A stretch of 64,000 nt of DNA from Heyndrickxia coagulans DSM 1 = ATCC 7050 (GTDB taxonomy: Bacteria > Bacillota > Bacilli > Bacillales > Bacillaceae_C). How positions within the stretch are numbered: position 1 is the stretch's first letter; every line of letters begins with the position of its first letter. The position numbers were made by a program, and so were the translations under genes. The stretch lies in contig NZ_ALAS01000107.1 in NCBI RefSeq assembly GCF_000290615.1, positions 1 to 64,000 on the forward strand, in the 5' to 3' direction. The notes beneath the pieces were generated by a model that ran no database searches, had not been told where the DNA came from, and worked only from the letters and a program-made list of their open reading frames with translations. Positions 34,182-43,369 of this stretch are shown here, one piece after another.

Positions 34182-35336
34182 ATGATTTACTTTGACAACA
34201 GTGCCACAACAAGGCCTTATCCGGAAGTGCTGGATGCTTTTGTGAAAACATCGGAAAACTATTTTGCAAATCCCTCTTCCCTGCATAGCCTCGGCGCGCG
34301 TACAGAGAAACTTCTCACGCAGGCAAGACGGCAAATTGCGAGTCTTCTCGGCGCAGACGAGAACGAAATTTTTTTCACATCCGGCGGCACGGAAGGCAAT
34401 AATCTGGCGATTAAAGGGACAGCCCTCGAGTACCGTTCAAGGGGGCGCCATATCATTACGACGGCTGTTGAACATGCATCTGTTTTTGAAACATGCCGGC
34501 AGCTGGAAGAATGGGGCTTTCGCGTCACGTATTTGCCGGTTGACAGGAGCGGAAGAATCAAACTGGACGATTTAAAACAGGCCATCACGGATGAAACGAT
34601 TCTTGTTTCCGTGATGCATGTGAATAACGAAGTAGGAACAGTGCAGCCGGTGGAAGAAATCGGGCGGCTTCTCAAAACTTACCCGAAAATCCTGTTTCAT
34701 ACAGACGATGTCCAGGGCTGCGGAAAAGTTCCGCTTTCCCTGCATGATGCCGGCATCGATCTTTGTACGGTTTCCGCGCATAAATGCCATGGCTTAAAGG
34801 GAACCGGGATATTATATAAACGGGCAAATCTCCGCCTGTCACCGCTTTTAACCGGCGGGCACCAGGAGAGGGGCTTGCGCAGCGGCACCGAAAATACAGG
34901 CGGAATCGTTGCAGCCGGAAAAGCGCTCCGCCTGGTCCATGAAAAATTTGAAGCCGGGGCGGCAGAAAGAACGGCCCGTATCCGGGATGCCCTGATCGAA
35001 AAACTTCAGGAGATGCCTGCTGTGACAGTCTATACCAATCCGGCTGTTTCAGCGCCGCACATCCTGAATTTTTCCGTCCGCGGCATCCGCGGCGAAGTGC
35101 TCGTGCATGCGCTTGAAGAGGAAGGCACTTATATTTCCACAACAAGCGCCTGCTCTTCAAAAACGCGGGAACTGAGCCGCACGCTTCTTGCCATGGGGGT
35201 TTCCGAAGACGAAGCCGAATGGGCGGTGCGCGTGAGCCTTTCTTATGAAAATACAATGGAGGAAGCGGAACGTTTTATCCGCATATTAAGGCAAACAATC
35301 ACAAATTTACAAGAAGTGTTGGGGAGAAATCAATGA
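34182..35336 (+). CDS. nifZ: Cysteine desulfurase paired with ThiI (NifZ)
   Basis: PLP enzyme that takes sulfur from cysteine as a persulfide and hands it to ThiI for tRNA 4-thiouridine. 384 residues: MIYFDNSATTRPYPEVLDAF, TSGGTEGNNLAIKG, HVNNEVGTVQP, the PLP-lysine motif SAHKCHG, and the active Cys in the loop STTSACSS. The ATG 34182 follows GAGGGTG; an in-frame ATG seven codons earlier has no SD. Stop overlaps the thiI start as ATGA, so the two are coupled. It could also serve FdhD, but nothing in the sequence shows that. Confidence 0.92.
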   Translation: MIYFDNSATTRPYPEVLDAFVKTSENYFANPSSLHSLGARTEKLLTQARRQIASLLGADENEIFFTSGGTEGNNLAIKGTALEYRSRGRHIITTAVEHASVFETCRQLEEWGFRVTYLPVDRSGRIKLDDLKQAITDETILVSVMHVNNEVGTVQPVEEIGRLLKTYPKILFHTDDVQGCGKVPLSLHDAGIDLCTVSAHKCHGLKGTGILYKRANLRLSPLLTGGHQERGLRSGTENTGGIVAAGKALRLVHEKFEAGAAERTARIRDALIEKLQEMPAVTVYTNPAVSAPHILNFSVRGIRGEVLVHALEEEGTYISTTSACSSKTRELSRTLLAMGVSEDEAEWAVRVSLSYENTMEEAERFIRILRQTITNLQEVLGRNQ

Positions 35337-36541
35337 ACTATGACCGCATTTTAATCCGTTATGGGGAACTTTCGACAAAAGGGCATAACCGCCAGTTTTT
35401 TATCCGGCATTTAAAAGACAATGTCAAAAAAGCGCTCAGGCCTTTTGGCGGCATTGAAGTCCAGGCGCTGTACGACCGCATGTACGTGCTCTTGCATGGC
35501 GCAGACGGCGGGCAAGTCATCGATATTTTAAAATCAATCTTCGGGATCCAGTCATTCAGCCCGGCCGTCCGCACCCGGAAACAGCTCGAAGACATCGAGC
35601 AGGCGGGGCTCGAACTCGTCCGGCAAAACTTTGCGAAAGGCAAAACCTTCAAAGTGTCGGCCCGCCGCGGCGATAAAACATTTGAATACGATTCGAATGA
35701 TTTGAACCATCTCGTCGGCGGCTATATTTTAAAGCAGCTGGACGGCATTCAAGTCAATGTAAAACAGCCGGATATCGAGCTGCTTGTGGATGTCCGGAAA
35801 AACGGCGTCTATTTGTCCACTGAAGTGATAAAAGGATCCGGCGGGCTTCCTGTCGGTGCGTCCGGAAAAGCGATGCTCATGCTTTCGGGCGGTATTGACA
35901 GCCCGGTTGCAGGATACCTCGCGATGAAACGCGGCGTGAAAGTGGAAGCGGTCCATTTCCACAGCCCGCCGTTTACAAGCCCGCGTGCAAAGCAAAAAGC
36001 GCTTGACCTTGCGCAAAAAATTTCCGCCTACAGCGGCTCCATGAAAGTGCATATTGTCCCCTTTACAAAAATCCAGGAGACGATCCATAAAGGGGTTCCG
36101 GAAGGCTATTCGATGACCGTGCAAAGAAGGGTAATGCTTGAGATTACCGACCGGCTCCGTAAAATCCATAACGGGCTTGCGATTGTAACCGGCGAAAGCC
36201 TCGGCCAGGTTGCCAGCCAGACGCTCGACAGCATGGTTGCAATCAATGACGTAACAACGACACCGGTGTTGCGGCCGCTTGTTTCAATGGATAAGCTGGA
36301 CATTATTGATATTGCCCAAAAAATCGGCACTTACGACATCTCAAGTCTTCCGTATGAAGACTGCTGCACGATTTTCACGCCGCCTTCGCCGAAAACGCGG
36401 CCGAAACTCGAGCTTGCGCGTCTTTACGAAAGCCGCCTCGAACTGGAACCATTGATTGAAGAAGCGGTGCAAAATACGGAGGACGTCTTTATTACACCAA
36501 ATGAAACGGCGCAGGAAGAAGACTTTTCCGGGCTGTTATAA
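35333..36541 (+). CDS. thiI: tRNA 4-thiouridine synthase ThiI, without rhodanese domain
   Basis: Makes s4U at position 8 of tRNA. 402 residues: N-terminal ferredoxin-like and THUMP domains (about 1-165), then a PP-loop ATP pyrophosphatase domain with MLSGGIDSPVAGYLAMKRG. The C-terminal rhodanese domain of E. coli ThiI is absent, the usual form in Bacillus, which relies on the adjacent desulfurase. The Cys pair in EDCCTIFTPPSPKTRP is conserved in the family. Confidence 0.96.
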   Translation: MNYDRILIRYGELSTKGHNRQFFIRHLKDNVKKALRPFGGIEVQALYDRMYVLLHGADGGQVIDILKSIFGIQSFSPAVRTRKQLEDIEQAGLELVRQNFAKGKTFKVSARRGDKTFEYDSNDLNHLVGGYILKQLDGIQVNVKQPDIELLVDVRKNGVYLSTEVIKGSGGLPVGASGKAMLMLSGGIDSPVAGYLAMKRGVKVEAVHFHSPPFTSPRAKQKALDLAQKISAYSGSMKVHIVPFTKIQETIHKGVPEGYSMTVQRRVMLEITDRLRKIHNGLAIVTGESLGQVASQTLDSMVAINDVTTTPVLRPLVSMDKLDIIDIAQKIGTYDISSLPYEDCCTIFTPPSPKTRPKLELARLYESRLELEPLIEEAVQNTEDVFITPNETAQEEDFSGLL

Positions 36542-36629
36542 AATCCAGTAACTGGCAGCACCGCCAATAAACTTACAACATGATGCCATGTGTTTATGCG
36601 CAATCTATACTCACAAGGAGGTGAGACAC

Positions 36630-36833
36630 ATGGCACAAAGCAACAACAGCAACCAATTGCTTGTAAGCGGTGCTGAACAAGCGCTGGACCAAATGAAATA
36701 CGAAATCGCTCAGGAATTTGGCGTAAACCTTGGTGCTGATACGACTTCCCGCGCAAACGGGTCTGTCGGCGGCGAAATCACGAAACGCCTTGTTTCGATG
36801 GCTGAACAACAATTAGGCGGTACTTCCCGATAA
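36630..36833 (+). CDS. sspA: Alpha/beta-type small acid-soluble spore protein
   Basis: Coats spore DNA and is degraded at germination. 67 residues starting [11 protein letters not shown]. It has the germination-protease site region ([18 protein letters not shown]) and the second conserved block [33 protein letters not shown] is perfect. The promoter should be of sigma-G type; I see only a poor candidate (CAATCTA near 36601), so it is not annotated. Position after thiI matches B. subtilis sspA. Confidence 0.95.
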   Translation: MAQSNNSNQLLVSGAEQALDQMKYEIAQEFGVNLGADTTSRANGSVGGEITKRLVSMAEQQLGGTSR

Positions 36834-36851
36834 CTGAATGAAGAATGGATA

Positions 36852-36892
36852 AAGAAGCGGGCCTGAAGCGGGGTCCGCTTCTTCTTGTTTTT
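36852..36892 (+). terminator. Terminator of sspA
   Basis: AAGAAGCGG and CCGCTTCTT pair around a loop, followed by CTTGTTTTTG. Confidence 0.7.
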
Positions 36893-36967
36893 GGGGTAAA
36901 TCTGTATCATATTTTTTTAATATCAGGTATAATAATGAGGTACTAAAAAATTCTGGAGGCGATTCGC

Positions 36968-38542
36968 TTGCGTCGTAGTGACCTGATTGCGCCACAAACA
37001 TACAATATAGCCGAAGAAATTGAGAAATATGCCCGGGACCCGCACAAGGTTGCGCTGATTTGGGAAGACAAAGAAGGCATGCACAGAGAAGTCACATATA
37101 AAGAATTAATTGAAAATGCAAACCGGACCGGCCATGTCTTTTTGGAAAACGGGCTGAAAAAGGGAGATATCATACTTGTCATGGTTCCGCGCATTGTAGA
37201 AGCATACGAAGTGTATCTCGCTGCAATGAAATGCGGCATCGTCCTTTTGCCGGCCTCGGAAATGCTGCGGACAAAAGACCTCGACTACCGCATCGAAGCA
37301 GGGGATGTAAAAGGCGTTGTCGCCCATTATTCATGCACCGCACAGTTTAAAGATGTCCGCGGCATTGAAAATTTGAAAAAATTTGTAATCGGAGAACCGG
37401 AACCGGGATGGGCGTTTCTGGATGAAAAGAAAAAAGCAGCGCCTTGTGAACTGGAAATCGCCAAAACGTCAAAAGATGATATTGCAATTTTGTCTTATAC
37501 TTCCGGGACAACTGGCAATCCGAAAGGTGTCATCCATACGCACAGCTGGGGATATGCCCATTTGCGCACGGCTGCCCCGAACTGGCTTGGCATTCAGGAA
37601 GGCGACCGCGTTTGGGCGACGGCCGCACCGGGATGGCAAAAATGGGTATGGAGCCCGTTCCTTTCCGTTCTCGGTTCAGGTGCAATCGGGTTTGTTTACA
37701 ACGGCCGTTTTGATCCTAAAAAATATTTGTCCCTTTTGGATGAATATGAAATCAATGTGCTCTGCTGCACACCGACTGAATACCGTTTAATGGCAAAAGT
37801 GGATGACTTGTCCCATTATCATCTGAAAAGCTTAAGGAGCGCGGTCTCAGCCGGGGAACCGCTGAACCGCGAAGTCATGGATGTTTTCCAAAACCATTTC
37901 GGCCTCACGATCCGCGACGGTTACGGCCAGACGGAAAGCACGCTGCTCGTCGGCTTTTCCCTTGATACCCCGTTGCGACCGGGTTCAATGGGCAAACCGT
38001 TCCCCGGAAATGAAGTCGAAATCGTAAATGATGACGGGAAGCCGTGCAAACCGGGCGAAACCGGCGACATTGCCGTCCATAGAGACACGCCTGCGCTTTT
38101 TAAAGGCTATTATAAAGAGCCGGAGCGCACGGCCAAGCAATACCGCGGCGATTACTTCATTACAGGGGATAGGGCAAGAAAAGATGAGGACGGTTATTTC
38201 TGGTTTGAAGGCAGGCGGGATGATATCATTATTTCTTCCGGCTATACGATCGGGCCGTTTGAGGTCGAAGATGCCCTCGTCAAGCATCCGTATGTGAAAG
38301 AATGTGCCGTTGTCGCAAGTCCGCACGAAATCCGCGGCAGCATTGTGAAAGCTTTTGTCGTTTTAAAAGATGGCATCAGTGAGAATTTGCCAGGGCTTGT
38401 AAAAGAACTGCAAAACCACGTAAAACAACTGACCGCGCCGTACAAATACCCGCGTGCGATTGAATTTATCAAGGAATTGCCAAAAACGGCCTCCGGCAAA
38501 ATCCGCCGTGTCGAGCTCAGGCAGCAGGAATGGAATAGATAA
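36968..38542 (+). CDS. mbcS: Acyl-CoA synthetase for branched or short-chain fatty acids (MbcS)
   Basis: AMP-forming enzyme that activates acids such as 2-methylbutyrate in B. subtilis (YtcI). 524 residues: YTSGTTGNPKG near 178, GYGQTES, FEGRRDDIIISSGYTIGPFE, and C-terminal PKTASGKIRR with the likely acetylation Lys511. The start is TTG at 36968 (RRSDLIAPQTYN) behind GGAGG, which fits the family N-terminus. The catalytic lysine motif matches the AcuA target motif in AcsA, so this enzyme could also be under AcuA/AcuC control; that is inference. A TATAAT at 36928-36933 is a candidate -10. Confidence 0.92.
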   Translation: MRRSDLIAPQTYNIAEEIEKYARDPHKVALIWEDKEGMHREVTYKELIENANRTGHVFLENGLKKGDIILVMVPRIVEAYEVYLAAMKCGIVLLPASEMLRTKDLDYRIEAGDVKGVVAHYSCTAQFKDVRGIENLKKFVIGEPEPGWAFLDEKKKAAPCELEIAKTSKDDIAILSYTSGTTGNPKGVIHTHSWGYAHLRTAAPNWLGIQEGDRVWATAAPGWQKWVWSPFLSVLGSGAIGFVYNGRFDPKKYLSLLDEYEINVLCCTPTEYRLMAKVDDLSHYHLKSLRSAVSAGEPLNREVMDVFQNHFGLTIRDGYGQTESTLLVGFSLDTPLRPGSMGKPFPGNEVEIVNDDGKPCKPGETGDIAVHRDTPALFKGYYKEPERTAKQYRGDYFITGDRARKDEDGYFWFEGRRDDIIISSGYTIGPFEVEDALVKHPYVKECAVVASPHEIRGSIVKAFVVLKDGISENLPGLVKELQNHVKQLTAPYKYPRAIEFIKELPKTASGKIRRVELRQQEWNR

Positions 38543-38547
38543 GAAAC

Positions 38548-38587
38548 AAAAAGCCGGACATTTTTTTGAAAAAATGTCCGGCTTTTT
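38548..38587 (+). terminator. Terminator of mbcS
   Basis: AAAAAGCCGGACATTTTTT pairs perfectly with the complementary arm ending GGCTTTTT. Confidence 0.9.
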
Positions 38588-38655
38588 GTTTTAAAGTCCC
38601 GGATCTTCAAGTAGAATAAAAGAAAAACAAAGAAATGGAAGGATGAAATGTTGGC

Positions 38656-39672
38656 ATGAACAAAAAAAGATGGGGAGCGCTTGCTTTGGCAGGCGGGCTG
38701 TTCGTCGTTTCCATTATTGTGAATCTGGCGAGCATGGCGGCATCAACCAACTTTTCCAAAATCTTTAAAGAGACGGTGGAAGCGGGGGAAGGGGATGTTT
38801 CCGAAAATGTATTGCAGGATGGGAATGAATCAAAGAAAATCGTCGTTTTGAATGTGAACGGGACGATTCAGGATACCGGCGCGTCACCATCCCTGCTGGA
38901 TACCGGTGAATATAACCATCAAAGTTTTTTGGAAGAACTGGATGAGGCGAAAAAAGACCGCGATGTAAAAGGCATCATTTTACATATAAATTCGCCGGGC
39001 GGCGGGGTGGCCGAGTCGGCGGAAATCCATCACCGGCTGATGGAAATAAAAAAAGATACGAAGAAGAAAATTTATGTGTCCATGGGGCCGACTTGCGCAT
39101 CCGGTGCATATTACATTTCAACGCCGGCCGATAAAATATTTGCAAGCCCGGAAACCTTGACCGGGTCGCTCGGAGTTATTATGGAAAGCGTGAACTACGG
39201 GAAACTTGCCAAAAAATACGGCATCGATTTTCCGGTGATTAAAAGCGGGCAGTATAAAGACATTATGAGCCCTTACCGGGACATGACGAAAAGCGAAAAA
39301 GAAATGATGCAGAAAATGGTCAACAATTCGTATAACGGTTTCGTCAATGTGATTTCCAAAGGGCGCCACATTCCGAAAGAAGAGGTGCGCAAAATTGCGG
39401 ACGGGCGTGTCTATGATGGCAGGCAGGCACTCAATTTGCATCTGATTGATAAATACGGCTACCTGGATGACACCATTTCGGCAATGAAAAAAGACCTTCA
39501 TCTCGGGAAAGCGCAGGTTGTGGAATATGAAACAAGCGGCGGGCTCGATTCGCTGTTTTCTGCTTCAGTGCAAAAAATGCTCGGCAAAGAAGCAGAAATG
39601 ACAGGGCTTGCGCATTTGTTGACGCAATCGAACGCACCACGCCCGATGTACCTGTATTCCGGGGCTGAATAG
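38656..39672 (+). CDS. sppA: Signal peptide peptidase SppA
   Basis: Membrane serine protease that degrades leftover signal peptides. 338 residues: one N-terminal transmembrane helix ([20 protein letters not shown]), then the protease domain with [14 protein letters not shown], the nucleophile Ser in [11 protein letters not shown], and the general-base Lys in [16 protein letters not shown]. Half-length, as in Bacillus, compared with the duplicated E. coli protein. ATG 38656 is preceded by GGAAGGATG. yteJ follows 11 bases later. Confidence 0.95.
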   Translation: MNKKRWGALALAGGLFVVSIIVNLASMAASTNFSKIFKETVEAGEGDVSENVLQDGNESKKIVVLNVNGTIQDTGASPSLLDTGEYNHQSFLEELDEAKKDRDVKGIILHINSPGGGVAESAEIHHRLMEIKKDTKKKIYVSMGPTCASGAYYISTPADKIFASPETLTGSLGVIMESVNYGKLAKKYGIDFPVIKSGQYKDIMSPYRDMTKSEKEMMQKMVNNSYNGFVNVISKGRHIPKEEVRKIADGRVYDGRQALNLHLIDKYGYLDDTISAMKKDLHLGKAQVVEYETSGGLDSLFSASVQKMLGKEAEMTGLAHLLTQSNAPRPMYLYSGAE

Positions 39673-39683
39673 GGGGGAGCATC

Positions 39684-40208
39684 ATGAATTCAAACGAAAA
39701 CCATATTCCTGAAACATTGACAAAAGCGCCGGAACAAATATCCGGAAGTTTATCAGGAGCCCGTTATGCCGGGTTCTGGATACGGTTTTGGGCTTATTTG
39801 CTTGACCTGCTTGTTGTCCAAAGTGTGAAATGGCTGGTCATCCATCCCATTTTCCGGCTTTCCGGACTGTCCCTTACAGACGAAAAAATTTACTCGCCGA
39901 TTACGATCGCATCAGCCCTTGTATTTTACGGTTATTTCGTTCTAATGACGAAGTTTTTCGGCCAGACGCTTGGGAAAATGGTGTTTGGCCTCAGGGTTGT
40001 ACCGCTGAACCATCCCGGGCCGCTGAAATGGAGCACCGTTTTATTCCGGGAATGGATCGTCCGTTATGTTTGTGTCAAGATTGCGGTCATCTATATTGTC
40101 GTTGCATTTACGCCGAAAAAACAAGGGGTGCACGATTTGTTTGCCGATACGGCCGTCATTCATGAACGGTCCCATGAACCGGTCTATCCTTATTATGAAC
40201 CTGCTTAA
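39684..40208 (+). CDS. yteJ: RDD-family membrane protein (YteJ)
   Basis: 174 residues with the RDD signature (GARYAGFWIRFWAYLLDLLV) and three hydrophobic segments (about 35-55, 75-95 and 130-150). In B. subtilis yteJ is co-transcribed with sppA and its product works with SppA in resistance to lantibiotics; here too the genes are adjacent with SD GGGGGGAG. Confidence 0.88.
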   Translation: MNSNENHIPETLTKAPEQISGSLSGARYAGFWIRFWAYLLDLLVVQSVKWLVIHPIFRLSGLSLTDEKIYSPITIASALVFYGYFVLMTKFFGQTLGKMVFGLRVVPLNHPGPLKWSTVLFREWIVRYVCVKIAVIYIVVAFTPKKQGVHDLFADTAVIHERSHEPVYPYYEPA

Positions 40209-40227
40209 GGGCAGGTTTATTTTTTTG
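40198..40227 (+). terminator. Terminator of sppA-yteJ
   Basis: AACCTGC and GCAGGTT form a seven-base stem, followed by a T-rich tract. Confidence 0.75.
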
Positions 40228-40260
40228 CCCTGTTGGCGATAATGGTTGCAAAAAAGGCTG

Positions 40261-40935
40261 ATGATGGAAATGATATGGTGGCTATCCGCGTTTTTCGCAC
40301 TTGCCGCAATCACTGCGATTGTATGGTTCTCTTCCCTGTCCGTCCTTATTGAATACGGGCACCGCTTAGATGATGATAAAATTTTTATCCAAATCAGGGT
40401 GTGGGGCATCATCTGCTATACCGTGAAAATCCCGGCAGTGAAAGTGGACCGGAAAAAACCCGGTGTCGTATATGAAAAAGAGACAAAACATGCAGAGCAG
40501 GAAAGGAACATTACGCCGGATGTCCTCGAACAGCGGATTGAAGATGTGAAAAAAATTGCGGAGCGCGTCATCGGTTTAAAGGCGATTGCAGGCAAGTTCA
40601 TCCGCAATGTCCAGTTAAGAAAATTCGAATGGCATACAGCAATCGGGCTGCATGATGCCGCGTGGACGGGAATTGTCGCCGGGAGCATCTGGGCGGTGAA
40701 AGGGGGGATCTTAAGCCTCATTACCACACATCTGCGTGTAAAAACGGATCCTGTCCTTTCCGTTACGCCCTTTTTCCAGTACCCGATTTCCGAAACACAG
40801 TTAAAATGTATGGTGAAAATCCAGATCGGGAAAGCTATAATAGCCGCATTTAAAATGCTGAAATACTGGCGGGGAGGAAAAGCGGAAATCGCGCTTACAC
40901 CGGTTTCTGAGCCGGAAAACGGCCGGCATGCTTAA
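40261..40935 (+). CDS. ytfI: DUF2953 membrane protein (YtfI)
   Basis: About 224 residues. One N-terminal transmembrane helix (IWWLSAFFALAAITAIVWFS) and a C-terminal soluble part of DUF2953 type (FEWHTAIGLHDAAWTGIVAG). ATG codons at 40261, 40264 and 40270 are close; AAAGG precedes the first two. It stands before gerW as in B. subtilis. No biochemical function is known; a sporulation link is suggested by the neighbour. Confidence 0.82.
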   Translation: MMEMIWWLSAFFALAAITAIVWFSSLSVLIEYGHRLDDDKIFIQIRVWGIICYTVKIPAVKVDRKKPGVVYEKETKHAEQERNITPDVLEQRIEDVKKIAERVIGLKAIAGKFIRNVQLRKFEWHTAIGLHDAAWTGIVAGSIWAVKGGILSLITTHLRVKTDPVLSVTPFFQYPISETQLKCMVKIQIGKAIIAAFKMLKYWRGGKAEIALTPVSEPENGRHA

Positions 40936-40970
40936 ATCCCGGCAGAAACAAATGACAGGAGGAAACAACA

Positions 40971-41420
40971 ATGGGTTCACATCCGATTGAAGGCCTGATG
41001 ACGGCCGCAATGGAAAATTTAAAAGAAATGATTGACGTAAATACGATTATCGGGGATCCGGTGGAAACGCCGGATGGAAGCGTCATTTTAACCGTATCCA
41101 AAGTCGGTTTCGGGTTTGCGGCAGGCGGCAGCCAATTTAACGGGCCATCCGGATCCGGCGGCAGCGGCGAATCCCGCCCGGCAGAGCTGCCTTTCGGGGG
41201 CGGCAGCGGCGGCGGCGTCTCGATTATGCCCATTGCCTTTTTGGTTGTTGGCGCACAAGGCGTGAAAATGCTGCATCTGGACCAAAACACGCATCTGATT
41301 GAAAAAATTATGGACGTCGCACCGGGCGTTGTCGAAAAAATCCAGAGCATGCTGAAACAAAACGGCCAAAATGGCGGGCAACAGCCGGCCAACCAGCAAA
41401 AACAGGATCTTGATTTTTAA
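40971..41420 (+). CDS. gerW: Spore germination protein GerW (YtfJ)
   Basis: 149 residues of the GerW family: HPIEGLMTAAMENLKEMIDV at the N-terminus, a middle GGGSGGGVSI-type glycine stretch, then IMPIAFLVVG and a tail rich in Gln and Asn. Needed for germination in L-alanine in B. subtilis. SD GGAGG. Likely co-transcribed with ytfI. Confidence 0.9.
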   Translation: MGSHPIEGLMTAAMENLKEMIDVNTIIGDPVETPDGSVILTVSKVGFGFAAGGSQFNGPSGSGGSGESRPAELPFGGGSGGGVSIMPIAFLVVGAQGVKMLHLDQNTHLIEKIMDVAPGVVEKIQSMLKQNGQNGGQQPANQQKQDLDF

Positions 41421-41444
41421 AAACCCGCATGATTCGCGGGTTTT
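41420..41444 (+). terminator. Terminator of gerW
   Basis: AAAACCCGC and GCGGGTTTT form a perfect nine-base stem around a seven-base loop. Confidence 0.8.
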
Positions 41445-41447
41445 AAA

Positions 41448-41477
41448 TTGGAAATTTTTTTCGTTGTCCAGTATGAT
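41448..41477 (+). promoter_or_regulatory. Possible tpx promoter
   Basis: TTGGAA (41448-41453), 18 bases, TATGAT (41472-41477). Confidence 0.4.
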
Positions 41478-41540
41478 AAGGTATGAGCACAGCTGAAATA
41501 CGGGGATTGTAAGCCCCGGCAAAAATAAGGAGGGTATTTC

Positions 41541-42044
41541 ATGGCTTCGGTTACATTTAAAGGGAATCCAGTCACATTGGAAGGGACACAAGTAAAAGTT
41601 GGCGATAAGGCACCGGACTTTACGGTTCTGGATAATGACTTGAATGAGGTGACACTTTCGGATACAAAAGGCGGCGTCCGCATCTTCAGCGTTGTCCCGT
41701 CGATTGATACCGGTGTTTGCGATGCACAGACGCGCCGTTTTAACGAAGAAGCAGCAAAACTCGGGAAAGAAGTCAACGTTTATACTTTCTCCTGTGACCT
41801 GCCTTTTGCTCAAAAAAGATGGTGTGCGGCATCCGGGCTCGACCATGTAAAAGTGTTGTCCGACCACCGCGACCTGTCATTCGGCAAAGCTTACGGGGTT
41901 GTGATGAAAGAACTTCGCCTGCTTGCCCGCGCCGTATTTGTCGTGGATTCCAATGATACGGTTACATATGTGGAATATGTAAGCGAAGGCACCAACCATC
42001 CTGACTACGAAAAAGCATTGCAAGCCGCAAAAGATGCATCGTAA
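41541..42044 (+). CDS. tpx: Thiol peroxidase, atypical 2-Cys peroxiredoxin
   Basis: Reduces hydrogen peroxide and alkyl peroxides with thioredoxin. 167 residues; the peroxidatic Cys lies in [18 protein letters not shown] and the resolving Cys in [23 protein letters not shown]. Monocistronic between two terminators. Confidence 0.97.
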   Translation: MASVTFKGNPVTLEGTQVKVGDKAPDFTVLDNDLNEVTLSDTKGGVRIFSVVPSIDTGVCDAQTRRFNEEAAKLGKEVNVYTFSCDLPFAQKRWCAASGLDHVKVLSDHRDLSFGKAYGVVMKELRLLARAVFVVDSNDTVTYVEYVSEGTNHPDYEKALQAAKDAS

Positions 42045-42097
42045 AACAGGCATTGAATAGCGCCGGGAAACGCGAAGAGCGCTTGCTATACTGCGAT

Positions 42098-42125
42098 AAA
42101 ATCCCCGATCTCCATCGGGGATTTT
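42098..42125 (+). terminator. Terminator of tpx
   Basis: AAAATCCCCGAT and ATCGGGGATTTT form a perfect 12-base stem with a CTCC loop. Confidence 0.85.
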
Positions 42126-42157
42126 ATATGGAAGAAGAATATGAAGGAGGAGAATGA

Positions 42158-43159
42158 ATGTCGGCCTCTCCTGTTGAAACCCTTTTTACCGTTTTTAACG
42201 AATCCGCGCAAATCTTGGAAAATCGCCTCTCTGTCCCGTATTTGGAAGCCGTGGCGATGACCGGGGAAAATTTATTCACCGGAAGCATCCGCCAAAATGG
42301 GATTGATGCGCGCGATGAAAAACGCCTTGAAAACATATACGGAACGGTCCGCCTCGGGGACTTTACCCGCGAGCAAATACGGAAAGCCTACCAGCTCGCC
42401 ATCCTGAAGGGGATGAAAGCAAACGTCCAGGCAAACCACCAAATGACGCCGGATTCGATCGGACTGCTGATGAGCTATTTTATCGGCAAGTTTGCAGAAG
42501 ATACCAGTGCGTTTTCGATTTTGGACCCTGCGGTGGGCACCGGCAATTTGCTTTTGACCATTTTGAACCAGCTCAGCGGGAAAAACATCACTGCTTACGG
42601 CGTGGATATCGATGATGTTTTGGTCCGGCTCGCATACACGGGGGCGAACCTTCTGCACCATGAAATCGAACTGTTTACGCAGGATGCCCTGTCCCAATTG
42701 TTCATTGACCCTGTCGATATCGTTGTTTGCGATTTGCCGGTCGGATACTACCCGAATGATGCGGGCGCCGCAGATTACAAGCTGAAGGCAGATGAAGGGC
42801 ATTCGTACGCCCATCATTTGTTTATCGAGCAGAGCCTGAGAGCGGCGCGCCCGGGCGGATTTTTATTTTTTCTCATCCCAAACGGATTATTTGAAACAAA
42901 AGAAGCCCCGAAACTTCGCCGGTTTTTAAAAGAAGAGGCGGATATCCAGGCGATTTTGCAATTGCCGATGACCATCTTCAAAAACGAACAGGCTGCCAAA
43001 AGCATTTTTGTCATCCGCAAGAAAGCGGAAGGCGTGAAGGCGCCGGAACAAGTGCTGCTGGCGTCGCTCCCGTCCCTGTCCAACGAGGGGGCGCTAAGGC
43101 AGCTGATGGCAAAAATGGACGCCTGGTGCAAAGAAAATATCCAAAGCGGCAAAATTTGA
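42158..43159 (+). CDS. ytxK: Class I SAM-dependent methyltransferase (YtxK)
   Basis: 333 residues resembling N6-adenine DNA methylases: SAM motif LDPAVGTGNLLL, GVDIDDVLVRLA, and the catalytic-type motif VVCDLPVGYYP, which stands where DNA methylases have NPPY. The Asp-Leu-Pro-Val change leaves the substrate uncertain. The N-terminal 100 residues are a helical domain typical of the family. It precedes ackA, as in B. subtilis. No target-recognition domain is evident, so it is unlikely to be a restriction-modification enzyme. Confidence 0.88.
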   Translation: MSASPVETLFTVFNESAQILENRLSVPYLEAVAMTGENLFTGSIRQNGIDARDEKRLENIYGTVRLGDFTREQIRKAYQLAILKGMKANVQANHQMTPDSIGLLMSYFIGKFAEDTSAFSILDPAVGTGNLLLTILNQLSGKNITAYGVDIDDVLVRLAYTGANLLHHEIELFTQDALSQLFIDPVDIVVCDLPVGYYPNDAGAADYKLKADEGHSYAHHLFIEQSLRAARPGGFLFFLIPNGLFETKEAPKLRRFLKEEADIQAILQLPMTIFKNEQAAKSIFVIRKKAEGVKAPEQVLLASLPSLSNEGALRQLMAKMDAWCKENIQSGKI

Positions 43160-43170
43160 CGAATTGGGAA

Positions 43171-43218
43171 AAATGGGGGCCGGAAAGCAGGAAATTGCGT
43201 TCCGGCCCCCATTTGTTT
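43171..43218 (+). terminator. Terminator of ytxK
   Basis: AAATGGGGGCCGGAA and TTCCGGCCCCCATTT form a perfect 15-base stem, followed by GTTTG. Confidence 0.85.
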
Positions 43219-43308
43219 GTGTTTTTATGGTATCATTTTATATGTTCCCGGGAGACGAAACCAAAAAACCGGTTGAAAAAAACCGGATAGAATGGCAAAA
43301 TGAGAAAA

Positions 43309-43322
43309 TGAGATCGCTATTT
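43309..43322 (+). promoter_or_regulatory. Weak cre-like site upstream of ackA
   Basis: TGAGATCGCTATTT keeps the first ten positions of the cre consensus but lacks the final CA. ackA is activated by CcpA in B. subtilis through an upstream cre, which is the reason to note it. No clear promoter was found beside it. Confidence 0.25.
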
Positions 43323-43369
43323 TAAAAAAATAAAAGGGTTCATTTGATTTTGCGAAGGGAAGACGAGCA

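Noticed and set aside
33896-34334. Minus-strand frames around the 31-base repeats
   Set aside because: They run from the repeats into the antisense of nifZ, have no SD, and repeat the same short peptide because of the DNA repeat.
42158-43159. Restriction-modification methylase
   Set aside because: No target-recognition domain, no neighbouring endonuclease, and the catalytic motif is altered; it is the ordinary ytxK locus.
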